DNA of 64,000 nt, from assembly GCA_002270565.1 (NCBI GenBank), contig NQMI01000001.1, positions 992,396 to 1,056,395 on the forward strand. The letters are read 5' to 3'. This document shows, piece by piece, positions 1 through 13,861 of the stretch; position 1 is the first letter of the stretch; every line of letters begins with the position of its first letter. The stretch comes from Stenocarpella maydis. Taxonomy: Eukaryota > Ascomycota > Sordariomycetes > Diaporthales > Diaporthaceae. A model generated the notes under the pieces. That model saw only the letters and a list, made by a program, of their open reading frames with translations. It was not told the origin of the DNA and searched no databases. Both the position numbers and the translations under genes were made by a program.

Positions 1-212
1 CGGGAAACTGACGGCGGCCCAGTTGCGGCTGAAGAAAGTAAACTTCTGTCCAGGCAGACCCGCTACCCTCGACTGCTAAGGACCATGCCCAACATTATGT
101 GTTATAGGGGGTGAGGAAGGTGGGGCGGAACTATCAGAGCACAGGTACTCTTATTGCCGAAGCTCAATCTCGACTCAAACGTCCCTGCTCCCGTACTCAA
201 CCCCCCCCCCCC

Positions 213-218
213 NNNNNN
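213..218. other. Assembly gap (6 N) inside a C run
   Basis: Six N lie between a run of 12 C (201-212) and five more C (219-223). The gap sits inside a homopolymer, so it probably marks an unresolved C-run length rather than missing genes. The first 400 bases otherwise hold no supported gene. Confidence 0.95.
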
Positions 219-403
219 CCCCCATTGAGGCCCAACATTGAAATACCTTTTCACCCAAAATATATTCCAAAAGATTTCGTTACTATAGTAATCTTCGGAA
301 CAAAGCTTCCACTGGAAGATCTTGTTGGAATACTGAGGAGCCCATTCTCAACAGTGCACTGCACAAATACAGCATACGGAGCGCCGCCTCACCTTCTTCG
401 ACA

Positions 404-982
404 ATGTCGTCGCGTCTGCCCGCCTTTCCTCGCTTCATTTTCACAGTATTTGAGCCTCTAAGCCTGTGAGTGGAACATTTCCCATTGGGGCGCTCCCCAT
501 CCCAGAACTGAGACATTCACTCAGTATTGCCGGCTGGGCCGGAGCAACTGTCAACCCGTCCTGGTTCATTAAAGAGCAGACCTCCACGCCCAGTCTCACC
601 GTGGACGACAACTCTCGGCTCGTTGCACTCCAGCTCGGCAACTGTTATGGCCTACTCTTCCTCGCTGCCGTCGCCGTCCTTTACACGACGACCGAGCTCA
701 AGGTCGTGCGGAACTACCTGATCGCACTGTGGATCGCCGACATTGGGCACATTGCAGTGTGCTACGTTGGTCTGGGGTTTGAGAGATTCGTAGACGTCGA
801 ATCGTGGAACAGTATGACGTGGGGGAACGTGGGTGTTACGGTAAGTGGCGTCTTCTCTGGGCAATTAGACTCATGGCTCGCTGACCGACTTCGAGGCATT
901 TCTTTGCTTGACGAGGACGGCGTATCTTGTAGGCTTGTTCGGCCCGGACGCTCCAGCACCAAGCGCGAAGAAGATTCAGTGA
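404..982 (+). CDS. DUF7704-family integral membrane protein
   Basis: Three exons: 404-465, 525-840 and 896-982, giving 154 aa. Intron 1 starts GTGAGT and ends CAG; intron 2 starts GTAAGT and ends GAG just after a CTGAC branch-like site. The phases join cleanly. The start follows the family pattern of an N-terminus MSSRLPAFPRFIFTVFEPLS, then a hydrophobic helix (LIAGWAGA). Next comes a helix around residues 55-75 (LGNCYGLLFLAAVAVLY), a third around 85-105 (YLIALWIADIGHIAVCYVGLG), a conserved W-N-x-M-x-W-G-N-V-G block, and a last helix (AFLCLTRTAYLVGLFG). This is the order seen in fungal DUF7704 proteins of about 150 aa. Family function is unknown; four membrane helices are inferred. The gene is complete and stands alone near the window edge. 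Confidence 0.8.
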
Positions 983-1446
983 TTGCATCAGCCTTTGTGT
1001 TCCTTTGTGTGGGTGAATTATCGTCGCTGGCGACCGCTCCGTTCGCAACATCTCTAAAAGGCCCTGCACAGCACTCCCTCCCACATCTTGATCTGTTCAC
1101 GGCCGATGTCAGACGACGTGGGCACAAAATGGTCCTGTTTAAATGCTGCGGAACATAACCATGATTGACCGTGCCCGCAGACTTCGGCCTGGATAAAATT
1201 GACCACCTTTTGTGTTGCACATCCAGATATTTACGGTGCCAAGGAACTTTGAAGGGAGGAGCAATATATCAAGCCGGGAAACAATTCTACGCCATGTCAA
1301 CGTCGAACACGTTCTTCTCGGTCAACAGTTGTCTAGACATGAGACAATGTCAAGATTCATATACCATAATCCATCTACATCGTGTTGCCACCAGCCACGC
1401 TCCTTGCGTACGGTGAGGCTGATGACACCTGTCCAATATGGTTTGC
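983..1446. other. Intergenic, nothing recognised
   Basis: The region lies between two convergent genes. Short open frames here lack family resemblance and overlap the 3' flanks of both neighbours. I see no repeat or RNA gene. Confidence 0.5.
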
Positions 1447-2397
1447 CTACCTACAGTCAGACACAGTCTCCGCCACTGTGGTTGCCGGCGACGAGACCGT
1501 AAATGTCGGCGCCGCACTCTCCCTCCTTGCTGACCCGTCCGTGTTGCTCGTCCGCGTGCTGATGTTTCTGCTAACATCCTCGCCTTCCCCTCCGCTGAAG
1601 CCGGTGAAGCCGCTGTACCTGACGCTGCGATCCGGAACGGCAGCAGGCAGCTCCACGGGTGCATACGAGCATGGACTAGCCTCCGGGATCTCGTGGATCT
1701 GGTTGCCCACAGTGGGCAGTTCAGTCGAGTTGGAATACTGGAGATACTGATGATGGGGATGCAGCTCCTGTGGACCCGCTGCCTCAGGAGCGCTCAGCTC
1801 CGCCTTGTCATAAGCCCAGCCCGCAACCCCGTTTCTCCCCCTGGCCTCGCGACTGGGCAGCTCCGAGCTCCCGGGCCCGTTATCGGACCGCGCCTGGCCG
1901 GCGTCCGGGTCCGCCGAAGGCGGTGACACGGAACCCAGCGGCGAGGAGTCGTCACCGACTGATTTTGGTGCTATGTTGTGTGAAGCCACCGCCATGTTGG
2001 GCTGGTTGGGGTTGCTGCCGTTGTTTTTGACGTTGTTGTTATGCTTGTTCCGTCGCTGCCATCTCCGTTGACGCCGATGTCGCCAGTACATGAATACGAC
2101 GCCTCCAATGAATATGACGACCACAATGACGCCAATAGCAATTCCAGCCTTGGAACCAGTGTCTAGTTGTCGGGCCGGGCTTGCAGAACTCGTTGAGGCC
2201 GCGGATGTGGTTGCTGTTGCTGGGGGTGGTGGGCTAGGAGGGGGCCCCGGCGCGGCAACAGTATTGTCATCATCGTCTAGTGTGTCGATGCCATCGTCGT
2301 CCTGTCTCACTCTCAGCTTGTTCCTGATGCTGGCGGCTCCCGTCTCCTCGACCACTGCCAGAATCAGGGTCGTGATGTCTAATACATGTTCTGGCAT
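1447..2397 (-). CDS. Single-pass membrane protein with Ser/Pro-rich ectodomain
   Basis: An uninterrupted frame reads 316 aa from the ATG at 2397; the frame stays open to 2541, so an upstream start or exon is possible. About residues 45-83 are acidic, then Pro/Ser/Thr/Ala-rich. A strong membrane segment follows (residues about 84-104, AIGVIVVVIFIGGVVFMYW), ending in a basic stop-transfer run (RHRRQRRWQRR). The remaining ~210 residues form a polar, low-complexity cytoplasmic tail. This is the layout of fungal Mid2/Axl2-like or WSC-tail proteins that anchor at the plasma membrane, but no sensor domain is visible. A clear signal peptide is missing; a weakly hydrophobic N-terminus (TTLILAVV) is the only candidate. 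The ectodomain may therefore begin in an exon I could not place. Function is unknown. Confidence 0.6.
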   Translation of the reverse strand: MPEHVLDITTLILAVVEETGAASIRNKLRVRQDDDGIDTLDDDDNTVAAPGPPPSPPPPATATTSAASTSSASPARQLDTGSKAGIAIGVIVVVIFIGGVVFMYWRHRRQRRWQRRNKHNNNVKNNGSNPNQPNMAVASHNIAPKSVGDDSSPLGSVSPPSADPDAGQARSDNGPGSSELPSREARGRNGVAGWAYDKAELSAPEAAGPQELHPHHQYLQYSNSTELPTVGNQIHEIPEASPCSYAPVELPAAVPDRSVRYSGFTGFSGGEGEDVSRNISTRTSNTDGSARRESAAPTFTVSSPATTVAETVSDCR

Positions 2398-2541
2398 GAT
2401 GGGCACTCGATGCTTTGAACTCTTGGCACTTTTCGTTCTTAAAGTAGCGCAACGATGTCCTACTCGTGTAAGGAGAAGGCCAGGGCATCTGTTGCAAGGT
2501 AGAGTAACATGACCATGAGATCCTCTTAAGCGTTTCCCCAT

Positions 2542-3669
2542 ATGCCGTCAAAAATAGACTCCACGGCCAAGAGCACGCCGGATACCCAGCGATGGGCTAG
2601 TCGCAAACACTTGTACCATTTCCCTGCTATTGCGATATAGCCATGGGGCTCGGCCGTATCATAAGAGATTAATCGGCACTTCAGGCCGAGTGAGAGACGG
2701 GCCCGAGCTTGGGGCCATCTTGGCCGCGCGGGATACTGGGTAGACGAGAAACGCGGAGCGAAATGGTTCGTCCCCAAAAGGCTGGGCTGAGGCTCAGCAA
2801 GGTTCCCCAAGAGCCTAATTACTCGGGCTGCCTCGTCGATCCCGGGCGAACACGGGCATCGCTACAGCTGACCGAGGGAGGCTGTGAAGGCTGAGTTGTA
2901 TCGCAGGTAAGAGATTAAAAACCAAGTTTCGGGGCCTGATGGGTTCGTCACGTTCATGTGCTGCCCAAGGACGCAGCTGGTGGTTGTATCATAGTAGTAG
3001 CGCTTGGGAAGCCCCTACAGGACCGCCTTCTCTCCAGTTTCAAGACATAGGTCAGTTTATCTGGAGTTCACCAGGAATTATGATCTCAGCACACAAATAT
3101 CAATATCTATTTCCGGCTGCCGTTTGTGGAGACTTGGGGAACTCAGTTGTGATGAGATTGATATAATCGAGCCATGAACGACGCGTGCTGACCTGGCGCA
3201 GAGTCAATGAGACGATGTCGTCCGTTCTATTGCCCTGGGGCTCCCAGCACAGTGAGGTTGAGTAATAAGGAAGGTCTGCTGTGATGGACTACATCAGATT
3301 TGGGATGCAGGACTCATCACTCTCCAGTCCTTTGCGGCGTTTGCGGGGCTCCACTCCAATGCTGTACATCCGGGTTTAAATAAAGCCGACCTTCAGGTTC
3401 CCCAACTCAAGCTTCGAGTTGTCAGCCCACCGCGCCACCCCGCTCGTCTCCCAACACAACAATACGTCGCAAGCTGTGCTCGTGTGGTTGACCTAGCTTT
3501 CTTTCAGCGCCCTTAGTTACTCGTCTGGCTGACTGTCACTCCCCCCCCGGAAGTGGGTCTTTCGTTGCAGTGACCTATCTGGGTGGCGATAAGAGCTCCG
3601 GAGCTCGTATAAGCCGCGACAACATCACACCTCCTCCAGCCCAAGGAAGTACCGCTCTTTCTAGCCAAT
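2542..3669. other. Intergenic between divergent genes
   Basis: About 1.1 kb separates the minus-strand membrane protein and the WD40 gene. Short open frames have no family features. The right part (about 3415-3669) is relatively C-rich, as expected upstream of a fungal start codon. An 8-C run lies near 3541. Confidence 0.4.
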
Positions 3670-6539
<2,870 letters not shown>

Positions 6540-7270
6540 ACGACAACCACCAGAAGATCAGCCCACAGCATTGGAGCACCCTTCCAAACCTAAAGCACAG
6601 GACCAACAGAACATTGAAGCACTCGAGGCTGGCCAATTGACCCATTGCATTGGCCCGCTGACCCCGTCGCCCACTCCCTGGCAGCTGCTAAAAAGGCACG
6701 CTCAACCGGTGTACCTATTTAGCTACCATTCAACACCCCTGGCGCCCTTCAGAACCTACACCACGACAATAACCAGACGACTGGCGTTCACTCACTACTT
6801 ACAGCAGTGGTACTCTTCTCACCTGGGCACTCTCTAGCCTGGATCCTCTTGGCTCTCTTCTTCCAGTCACTTCGCGCACTTTTCCAAACCTAGACGAGAA
6901 CAGCAGCAACTAGAAGATCACCCATTGCGTTGCACCCCTGGCCCCGCCACCCATTACATGAGAGTGGTGCTCTTCTCGCCTAAGAATACTTGGAACCAAA
7001 CGATGAGAACACTGCAACCCTCTAGTCTTTGGCTTCTCGGCTACTCCCTTCCGAGCACGTCCTAGAAAGGTACGCCCAAGCATTGCACTTGACTATCACG
7101 CAACACCTCCTGAGCGCGCTCCCAGACCTATACCAGAACAACCACATACCAACAGAAGATCAATCCATTGCATTGCGTTGCCCACTGCTAAAAGCAACTC
7201 TCTTAGCATTGAACCTCGTCGGTTTCTCCATTTTCAAAGCACCTCGTACCTACAATCAAGGTAAGTAAGG
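6540..7270. repeat. Strongly diverged tandem repeat region
   Basis: Recurrent blocks can be aligned by eye: AGAAGATCA followed by a CCCATTGCGTTGC-like segment occurs near 6551, 6911 and 7157. A CCAAACCTA/CAGACCTATA plus AGAACAACCA block and a GTGGTGCTCTTCTC/GTGGTACTCTTCTC block (near 6970 and 6807) recur between them. Copies are degenerate and irregularly spaced, so this is an old array or decayed repeat. No long open frame spans it. Confidence 0.55.
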
Positions 7271-7471
7271 AGGTAGTACCCGATCTCAGCAACAATGACC
7301 GCACACAAGACCCATCTGGCCCGCTTACCGGGATCTGTTACTCGGAATACGGGTCCCCACCTTCCGGCAGGGAGTCGCCGCTTAACTTGAGCGAAGCTCC
7401 GGGCCCAGACCCAAGACACAGGTCATCTAGGAGCTCCAAGCTCCGTCCGACTCCAACCTAATCCCTTGCAG

Positions 7472-8030
7472 CCTTCTTCCGATGAGCCCTCCTCAACACT
7501 GCAACAGGGCAGCCCGATATCCGACTACCCATATTCTGTCGTCCGTTACACATTCCATCTTCTCCGACCTTGACAAACCACCAAGATCCCCTGCGGCTGG
7601 AACCCTCAACTGCTGTCAAGCCTTCCTGTTGGCCTCCTCGAGACGACGACACGGTCGATCTGTGCCGACTGCCCATCTGCCGCTCCTTACAATTCCGTCT
7701 TCTTGGATCTTGACCAACTTTCAAGGTTCCCTGTGACTGGAAGCCTCGGCTGCCCTCAAGCCTTTCCCGGTGGTCTCCTGGCACTTCGACACGCCAGATC
7801 GGTATCTGATCACGCACCCTCCTGCCGTCAGTTACAATTCCCATGTTCGGCCTCAACCAATTTTTCTGCGGCTAAATCCTCAGCGGCCATCAAGCCTTCC
7901 AGGTAGCTTCCTTGATACTCTAACAGGGCTGCTTAGTATCTGCTAACCATCTCCCGCCGTTAGTTGCGATTTCCATCTTCAAGTCAACCAACGTCCTTGC
8001 GCCTCATATCCTGGGCTGTTGTCGAGCATC
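7472..8030. repeat. Tandem array of 132-149 bp units
   Basis: Unit starts can be set on a shared TCAAGCCTTCC-like word at about 7472, 7621, 7761 and 7895, with a partial fifth at about 8027. That gives periods of 149, 140, 134 and 132. Within units, blocks like GACACG/CAACAGGGC, GATCTGTGCCGACTGCCCAT / GTATCTGATCACGCACCC, CCGTTACA/GCTCCTTACA/GTCAGTTACA plus ATTCC, and GACTGGAAGCC/GGCTGGAACCC recur in order. Copies differ by many substitutions. No frame is preserved across units, so it is not an encoded protein repeat. Confidence 0.75.
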
Positions 8031-8886
8031 CCCAGCAGCCGAGCCGAGACGGCCGCCTTGCGGTCAGCCTTACCCAGCCTACGGCTGCAGCCTCGCGAGA
8101 AAGCCTCTCTTGGAACTCTTGACCACCCGATAGTGGCTCGACACAGTGGCGCCAAATTTACAGAGGTCAGGTGCATCTGCAGAGCTGCTTTTCAAAGCAA
8201 GCAGGTCCCTGGTGTTTTGTAGGCGCGTGGTCTGTTTGCACCAGCCCAAACAGAACAATCCTGTCGACTTAACAAACAGTGGCTACCAGAAATTCGCCCC
8301 TGCCTGCGATTCACTCAACTCTATCCCTTAGAACCCAAAGCTTTCAAAGCCCTGCGCTTGTGTGCACCTTTCGTCCGAAAATTCGGGGTGGGACGGGATC
8401 CAACAGACAAACAAACAGAGCATTCGTCTGGCAGACGGCTTTCACGTGTACCAACTTTACATTCTAAGACTTTTCAAGTTTGAAAGGAAGATTGCAAGCA
8501 CAGAGCTTCATCTTCGGAAAGACAGGACCCGGGATCATTTCGAGACCATCAGCTGGGAGAAATTCGCGTCGAGTTGGCTGGGAGGCAAAGTCTTGTGTGT
8601 TGAAACTTGGAGTGTACGTATCGACGGCTCTGTCTTCTATCATGTTTTCCTATCCCTATGTCACCGTTTCCTTCTCTCTCTCAAGCCTTCTTCCGGTTCG
8701 CTCTCACGATGGCACCCAATGGCGGGGAAGTCTTGCTATTTTCCGAGTTACTGATTGCAAGATGGCGACAGCAGACAACTGGACTACTGTACTTCTGACC
8801 CATCAAGACAAGAGTATCAATACACCTCTTTCAGCAAAACCCCTCGATTCCGTCGTTTCCAATTGATCAAAATTTAGGCTGTCGAA
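8031..8886. promoter_or_regulatory. Upstream region of the CFIm68-like gene
   Basis: Some 850 bp separate the repeat array from the next start codon. A frame of 130 codons (8362-8754) has no family features and is probably leader or promoter. A pyrimidine-rich stretch (about 8640-8700) precedes the gene, as is common for fungal housekeeping promoters. Confidence 0.35.
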
Positions 8887-10188
8887 ATGGCCGAGGAGGA
8901 CTATGAGATCGACGTCTACGGCGACGCCCAGGATGGAGGCCAAGAGCAGCAGCATACAGGTGCGGAGGACTACGGCGACAATACCCACATGGGCGGCGCT
9001 CCGCATTCCGGAGATGGCGATCACCAAGCAGAGACTGGCAATGACGGTGGTGACGACATGGGCGACCAGGGCAACGAGCAATCTGCCTCGGGCTCATCCG
9101 CCCCCCAGCAGGGTGTTAAGCGCAAGTCGGAGCCGGACGATCGCCCTGTCGACCCCAACGCCACAGCAGCACTGCTCATCTCCGAGCTGCAGTGGTGGAA
9201 CACGGAGGACGAAGTACGGAACTGGGTCCATGATGCTGGTTGCGAGGACGAGCTGAAGGAGATTACGTTTAGTGAACACAAGGTCAACGGCAAGAGCAAA
9301 GGGTGCGCATCACCTCTGATCCTCTGACTACGTTGAGCTTTCCCCGGCTAACACCACTTCTGCGCCAGGCAAGCCTATGTTGAGCTCGCCTCCAGCCAAG
9401 CTGCAACTGCAACGAAGCGGCACATCGAGTCCACGTTCAGCAGTGACGAGATCGGCTCCGCTCACAACCAGCAGCGCCGGCCCACAGTCTCGTATCAGAG
9501 CACGGGCAATAACCCCTTCAAGACTCTTCCCAAGGACGCACCACAGCGTGCCCGCGACAACGCTGGCCGAGGTGCTCCTGCCGGCCCTGGCAACTTCAAC
9601 AACAACGGACCGGCGAACAATTTCCAGGCAGGTGGGGGAGGCGGTGGCGGTGGCTTCCAGTCAGGCTTCCGGGGCCGCGGCGGCTATGGCAACCGCGGCG
9701 GGCTGCGGGGCGGCAACTTCAATCCCAGCTATGGAAACTCAAACATGAACGCCTTCAATAACAACATGGGCGGCGGGTTCAACAACCCCATGGGCGGCGG
9801 AGGCTTTGGTGGGCCCGGCTTCAATCGCGGCGGCGGCATGGGCGGCCGTGGCGCGCCCGGCATGGGAGCCATGCGCGGCGGCCGTGGAGGCATGATGGGA
9901 GGCCCTGGTATGAATGGCATGGGCATGGGAGGAATGCCTGGCATGGGCATGGGCGGCATGCCCAACATGGGCATGGGCATGATGAACGGAATGGGTAAGC
10001 ATCTCAGCATTGCTGCAGCTTCTAGTTTCTGTTTAGGCTGACATGGCTGTGTCTTAGGATTCAACGGCATGCCCAACCAGTTCCCATTCTTTGGTGCTGG
10101 AAACCAGGGCGGTTACGGCGGAAATCAAGGTGGCGGTGGAGCCGATTGGGGCAACCCGCATGGCACAAAGAGACCTCGCGGCGAGTAG
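8887..10188 (+). CDS. RRM and Gly-rich RNA-binding protein, CPSF6/CFIm68-like
   Basis: Exons 8887-9302, 9369-9994 and 10058-10188 give 390 aa. Donors are GTGCGC and GTAAGC; both junctions keep phase. Residues 1-90 are acidic and low complexity, with a basic KRK before the fold. One RRM spans about residues 93-170: RNP2-like ALLISEL, the characteristic QWWNTEDEVRNWV helix, and RNP1-like KSKGQAYVEL, the latter split by intron 1. The rest is Gly/Asn/Met-rich with RGG/RGRGG motifs and a GMGMGGMPGMG repeat, ending in a basic KRPRGE that could act as a nuclear signal. The WWxTE pattern is typical of CFIm68/CPSF6 RRMs, which recognise pre-mRNA with CFIm25 during 3'-end cleavage. Assignment to that family is by inference. 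Low-complexity tail and RGG boxes also suit condensate-forming hnRNP-type proteins. Confidence 0.8.
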
Positions 10189-11735
10189 CCGTGCGTGCCT
10201 TCAACAGCATCTCCGATCCGCGAAGCCCGAATCTACGGCTTGAGCGCGCTGCCCCCACACGACGGGGGATAGCGGTATTCTGCATATCTCTATTACTGCA
10301 TCGTTCGGGCTATGGTGGCCTCCGTCCTCTCCCGAGGCCTGAAAAGTTATTACAGCATTGTACAATCACGCAAAGAAATCCATCATCCTGCCTCTCGCCC
10401 AAGCAAGGCGGACAAGGCGTTTACCCCACAAGTCTCTCAACGCGGCTTCACGGCATTCAGCGCTCAGAGACAAATTCTGCAGAGGCTCATACCACCAATT
10501 TACACTTGTTGGTTGCCTAGCTTACCCCCAGCAGCAAATTCTTCACTAAAACAAGGGGTGGCGTTCACAGGAAGGGGGTCAAAGAGTTTCATGTTTTCAT
10601 ACTCGATTTGCATTTCAAGGTGTGACCACGGTAGCTAAGCCTGTGGGCAGGCAGTCACGAGTTGTTTTATTTCAAACAAAGGTTGTGTTATCATGTTTAT
10701 CAGCCATGTTCTTTGTGAGGCCTGGTGTTCTCTCCTGTGTTTTACTACATGGTATCTACCAGTGTGTGTCTACCAGTGTGTGTCTACCAGTGTGTGTCTA
10801 CCTTATTGGCCCTGTATTAATGTTGTGATGGCCATTCCTACTAAGTGTGAATGGCGCTCCGAGTATGATGTGTTAGCCGCAGTGACTGGTGTGTTCCTAT
10901 TTGCCTTTATTTGGATTTCGATACGAGGCTAGCTAGAGACACGGCTGTGGATGCCTTGTGGGCGAGGCTGCGGGCGCCTTGTAGACGCGGTTGTGGTCAC
11001 CTCAGGGAGGCCGGCCGTATTGGATTCGGAAGCCAAACTCTGCCCCAGCAGACAAGAGAGCTTTCTTGCAGCCGACAACTCAGGATGCAAAGCAACAAAG
11101 CAACAGCTAACAAGGCTGAATCGGATGGCTGTCTTCTAACCAGGTTGCAGGAGAGCGAGTGAGGCTTGAGCGAGGCACAAAACACACCGAGGCACCAAAC
11201 ACAATGCTGTCGTGGTGGTAAGCAGCCTCCAGGGTAGCGCCCTCCGTCAAGCCAGCTGCTCCAAACAGAAGACGCGGGGAGGACAGAGATCTGGCGAAGG
11301 GTGTCAACCCAACAGCTTGAATTGTGGTTAACCTGCTTTGGTATAGAAGGTAGAGCCCACCAAACCACCTAGATTACAGCCGTCTCTCACATGACAGCTC
11401 CTCCGGGTCTGGAAAAGAAAAGAACCCCAGCAGACGTATTAGTCTAGGTCTAGCAATTTACAGGGTGAGGTCATACGGTAGGGGGTTCCCTGGAGCGACA
11501 TATTAACGGCCCGAGGGCGCCAAATAAAAACAAAGAATAAACATTCCAATTATTCCGTTGCGCGCAGGTCTGATTTACAGACGGGAGGTAGCTAGAATTG
11601 AACAGCACCTCTGGCGCCATACCGTATCGCGGCTCTATACCTGTCTCTCGAGCCTGTAATTTACCTGCCTTGGTTTTGCCTGCCCTGGGTATCTCCCACC
11701 GGCATCAGTGCCGAGACTGCGCTTATCCGACATCA
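10189..11735. other. Intergenic between convergent genes
   Basis: About 1.5 kb lies between two convergent genes. It holds the 14-bp tandem repeat listed separately. Open frames here are short and unlike known families. A frame on the plus strand from 11598 runs into the SET gene and is its antisense shadow. Confidence 0.5.
10755..10802. repeat. 14-bp tandem repeat, 3.4 copies
   Basis: The unit TCTACCAGTGTGTG is repeated three times exactly and followed by TCTACC. It lies about 570 bp downstream of the CFIm68-like stop codon. Confidence 0.95.
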
Positions 11736-13126
11736 TCACTCGGCCCCGAGACGCTCAATAGTGGCCCTGACCAAGTCCCGTATTTGACCCCAGCGCCTGA
11801 GGACAGTCTCCCTCCGGCTCTCATTCACCCCCTCGCCCCCGTCTTCCTCCCGGAACCTCAGCTTGCTCAAATCCTTCTCCTTGGTCCGGATCGTGGCCTC
11901 GTACTTCTCCAACAGGCCCACCGCCAGCGCATCCACCCTCGCCTGGCTCTCCTCCCCGTCGTCGAGCCCGCTGACAAAGCTCCTCCACTCGTCCGCGGCC
12001 AGCCCGCCGTACCTGCCCGTAACCGCCGCCTGCCGCAGCGCGACCTGCGTCCGGTGGCAGAGCGTGTCCCTGTCGAGGACGTAGTTGCCCAGGAACCCGA
12101 CGTCCTCGAGTTCCGCGCGCTGGCGCCTCGTCAGCGCCGGCATGACGACGTCGTCGTCGAGCGACACCTCGTCCCAGTGGTTCCGCGCGAGCACGAAGCC
12201 GTACTCGACCAGCAGGAAGTCGTTGCTGTGGGGCCCGTAGCTGATGTGGACCTCGTCCCCCTTGTCGTACGCACGCGTCGTCCGGAACGTGAAGGAATCG
12301 GTGTGGTCGAAGGCGACGTGGCACCCGCCCTTGTCGGTGTGGTTGAAGAGGTCCGCGACCGGCTGCAGCGCCATGCGGTCCTCCTTAGGGAGCTTCTCTG
12401 TCTTGGGCGTGACGAAGTAGAAGGTACGCGTGTTGACCAGCAGCCAGGCGTACATGTACTCGTCCCTCGTGCACTCCTTGCTGGCCTCGACTGGGAAGGC
12501 TGCTGAGACGGTGGCCCAGTCCTTTTCGAACTTGGCCCGCTGCTTGTCCAGGAGCTTGCTGGCTCCGGCGGGGAGGAGGGACTGCAGGGAGGCTGGCCAG
12601 GTGAGCGGCATGGATTGCTGGATGTCCTCCACCGTTGGGATGACTGCTTGCCATTTGCTGTACCTTGTGTCATTTGCAGCCTTGTTGAGGGCAAGGTCAG
12701 CGGCGAGCAGGCCGTGAACGGTGATATCCGTCGGAAGACTTGAAACGATGGCCGCGGCCACCGTGTCTTTTGTCCGAAGGGCCGAGATGGGAACTGTGAG
12801 AACATCGGTGTCCTTGGGAATGCTGTCAGTTGCCACGACTAAGGAGTGTTAGTGACAATGTGCCCATGGGCCATAGCGTGCAAGTGCCAGCTTGAGAGGG
12901 TACTGCTCTGCGTTAAGGGGCTGTAGTCATGGATCCAAGACGCAAAAACGACAAATAGCCCGTCTGAGCATCTCACCTGGCCACAGATAAGTGCTCACTT
13001 ACCTCCAAAACCGCGGCCTGAGATTCTCATAGGACGGATTCTGTCAGCCTGCACGCCAACGGAACTGGCCCATGTGAGGAGCTCCTCGTGGACCTCCTCA
13101 AGTCTGTCGTCCGCTTCAAGTGCCAT
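11736..13126 (-). CDS. SET-domain protein lysine methyltransferase (SETD6/RKM type)
   Basis: Two exons on the minus strand, 13003-13126 and 11736-12838, give 408 aa. The intron (donor GTAAGT, acceptor TTAG) joins the N-terminal SET strand across the junction: ISGRGFG in exon 1, then VVATDSIP. Key SET motifs are visible: the GRG near residues 37-40, the DLFNH motif at about 204-208 that forms the AdoMet pocket, and ISYG with LLVEYGF at about 240-255. The large insertion between the N-SET and C-SET parts and the C-terminal helical region match SETD6, RKM and Rubisco-LSMT-type enzymes. These methylate ribosomal or other non-histone proteins. The exact substrate cannot be told from sequence. The gene is divergent from COQ4. 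Confidence 0.85.
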
Positions 13127-13861
13127 GGTGGACTACACGAGGCGAGCTGTACTACCGAATATGGAATTAATTGTCTGTGTTGGTCAGTAATGAAGTTCAA
13201 GGATGAGAGTATGGGTGTTTACACACCCTGACGTGCTCGGTGTTTTCATAGTTGGGGTTAATTTCACCTCAGCCCGAACTGCGTGACAGCATGTGCTTGT
13301 CGCCAAATGGCTCAAGGACGTGACGTAAAGATCAAAATGTATGAAGATGGAAACATGGAGACGGCGGAAAGAGGAGGTCCTTTCTTTCCACAGGAGGCGG
13401 GCCCTAGTCTTCGTCTCAGATGGGTCCAACGGATGACTCTTCAAGACCACTTCAATGCAGTACCTATTGCGAGATCAGATGGGAGGCGGCCACGTACAGC
13501 AGATGAATCACAAGCAGACGCGCCTTCCAAAACATCCGCGTATGTACCAAAACCCGAGGGCTTCGATTGGAAATAAGGGACAGGCAGTTCTAGCAGCTTA
13601 TTAGACGGCAATGTTGTCCAAGACCTATGAGCAAGCAGTGTATGGGGGGGCATCGGAGGCCATTTCTACTCCTACCCCCCCCCCCCCCCCGGCGTGGGAA
13701 TAGTGGCCCCGTAATAAATGGGCGCCCGAAAGCTGACCGGAGCTCTCTCTCTCTCTGCTCGGACCGGGCGCCTCATCGAACGATTCCCGCCGCGTGCTTC
13801 CGTTCGCGACGAAAATGCACGCGCACGACATGGTCCTTCAGAGGCCAGCCCTGAGAACAGC
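13127..13861. promoter_or_regulatory. Divergent intergenic region, SET gene / COQ4
   Basis: These 735 bp must contain both promoters. They include a run of 16 C at 13675-13690 and a short CT repeat (CTCTCTCTCTCTCTGCTC) near 13744-13760, about 110 bp before the chosen COQ4 start. No other gene is evident. Confidence 0.5.

Noticed and set aside
8362..8754. 130-codon frame upstream of the CFIm68-like gene
   Set aside because: No conserved motif, no signal peptide or domain, and ordinary codon bias is absent; probably leader sequence.
11598..12506. 302-codon plus-strand open frame
   Set aside because: It lies antisense to the SET-domain gene, is Val/Arg/Pro-rich in the way GC-rich shadow frames are, and has no family features.
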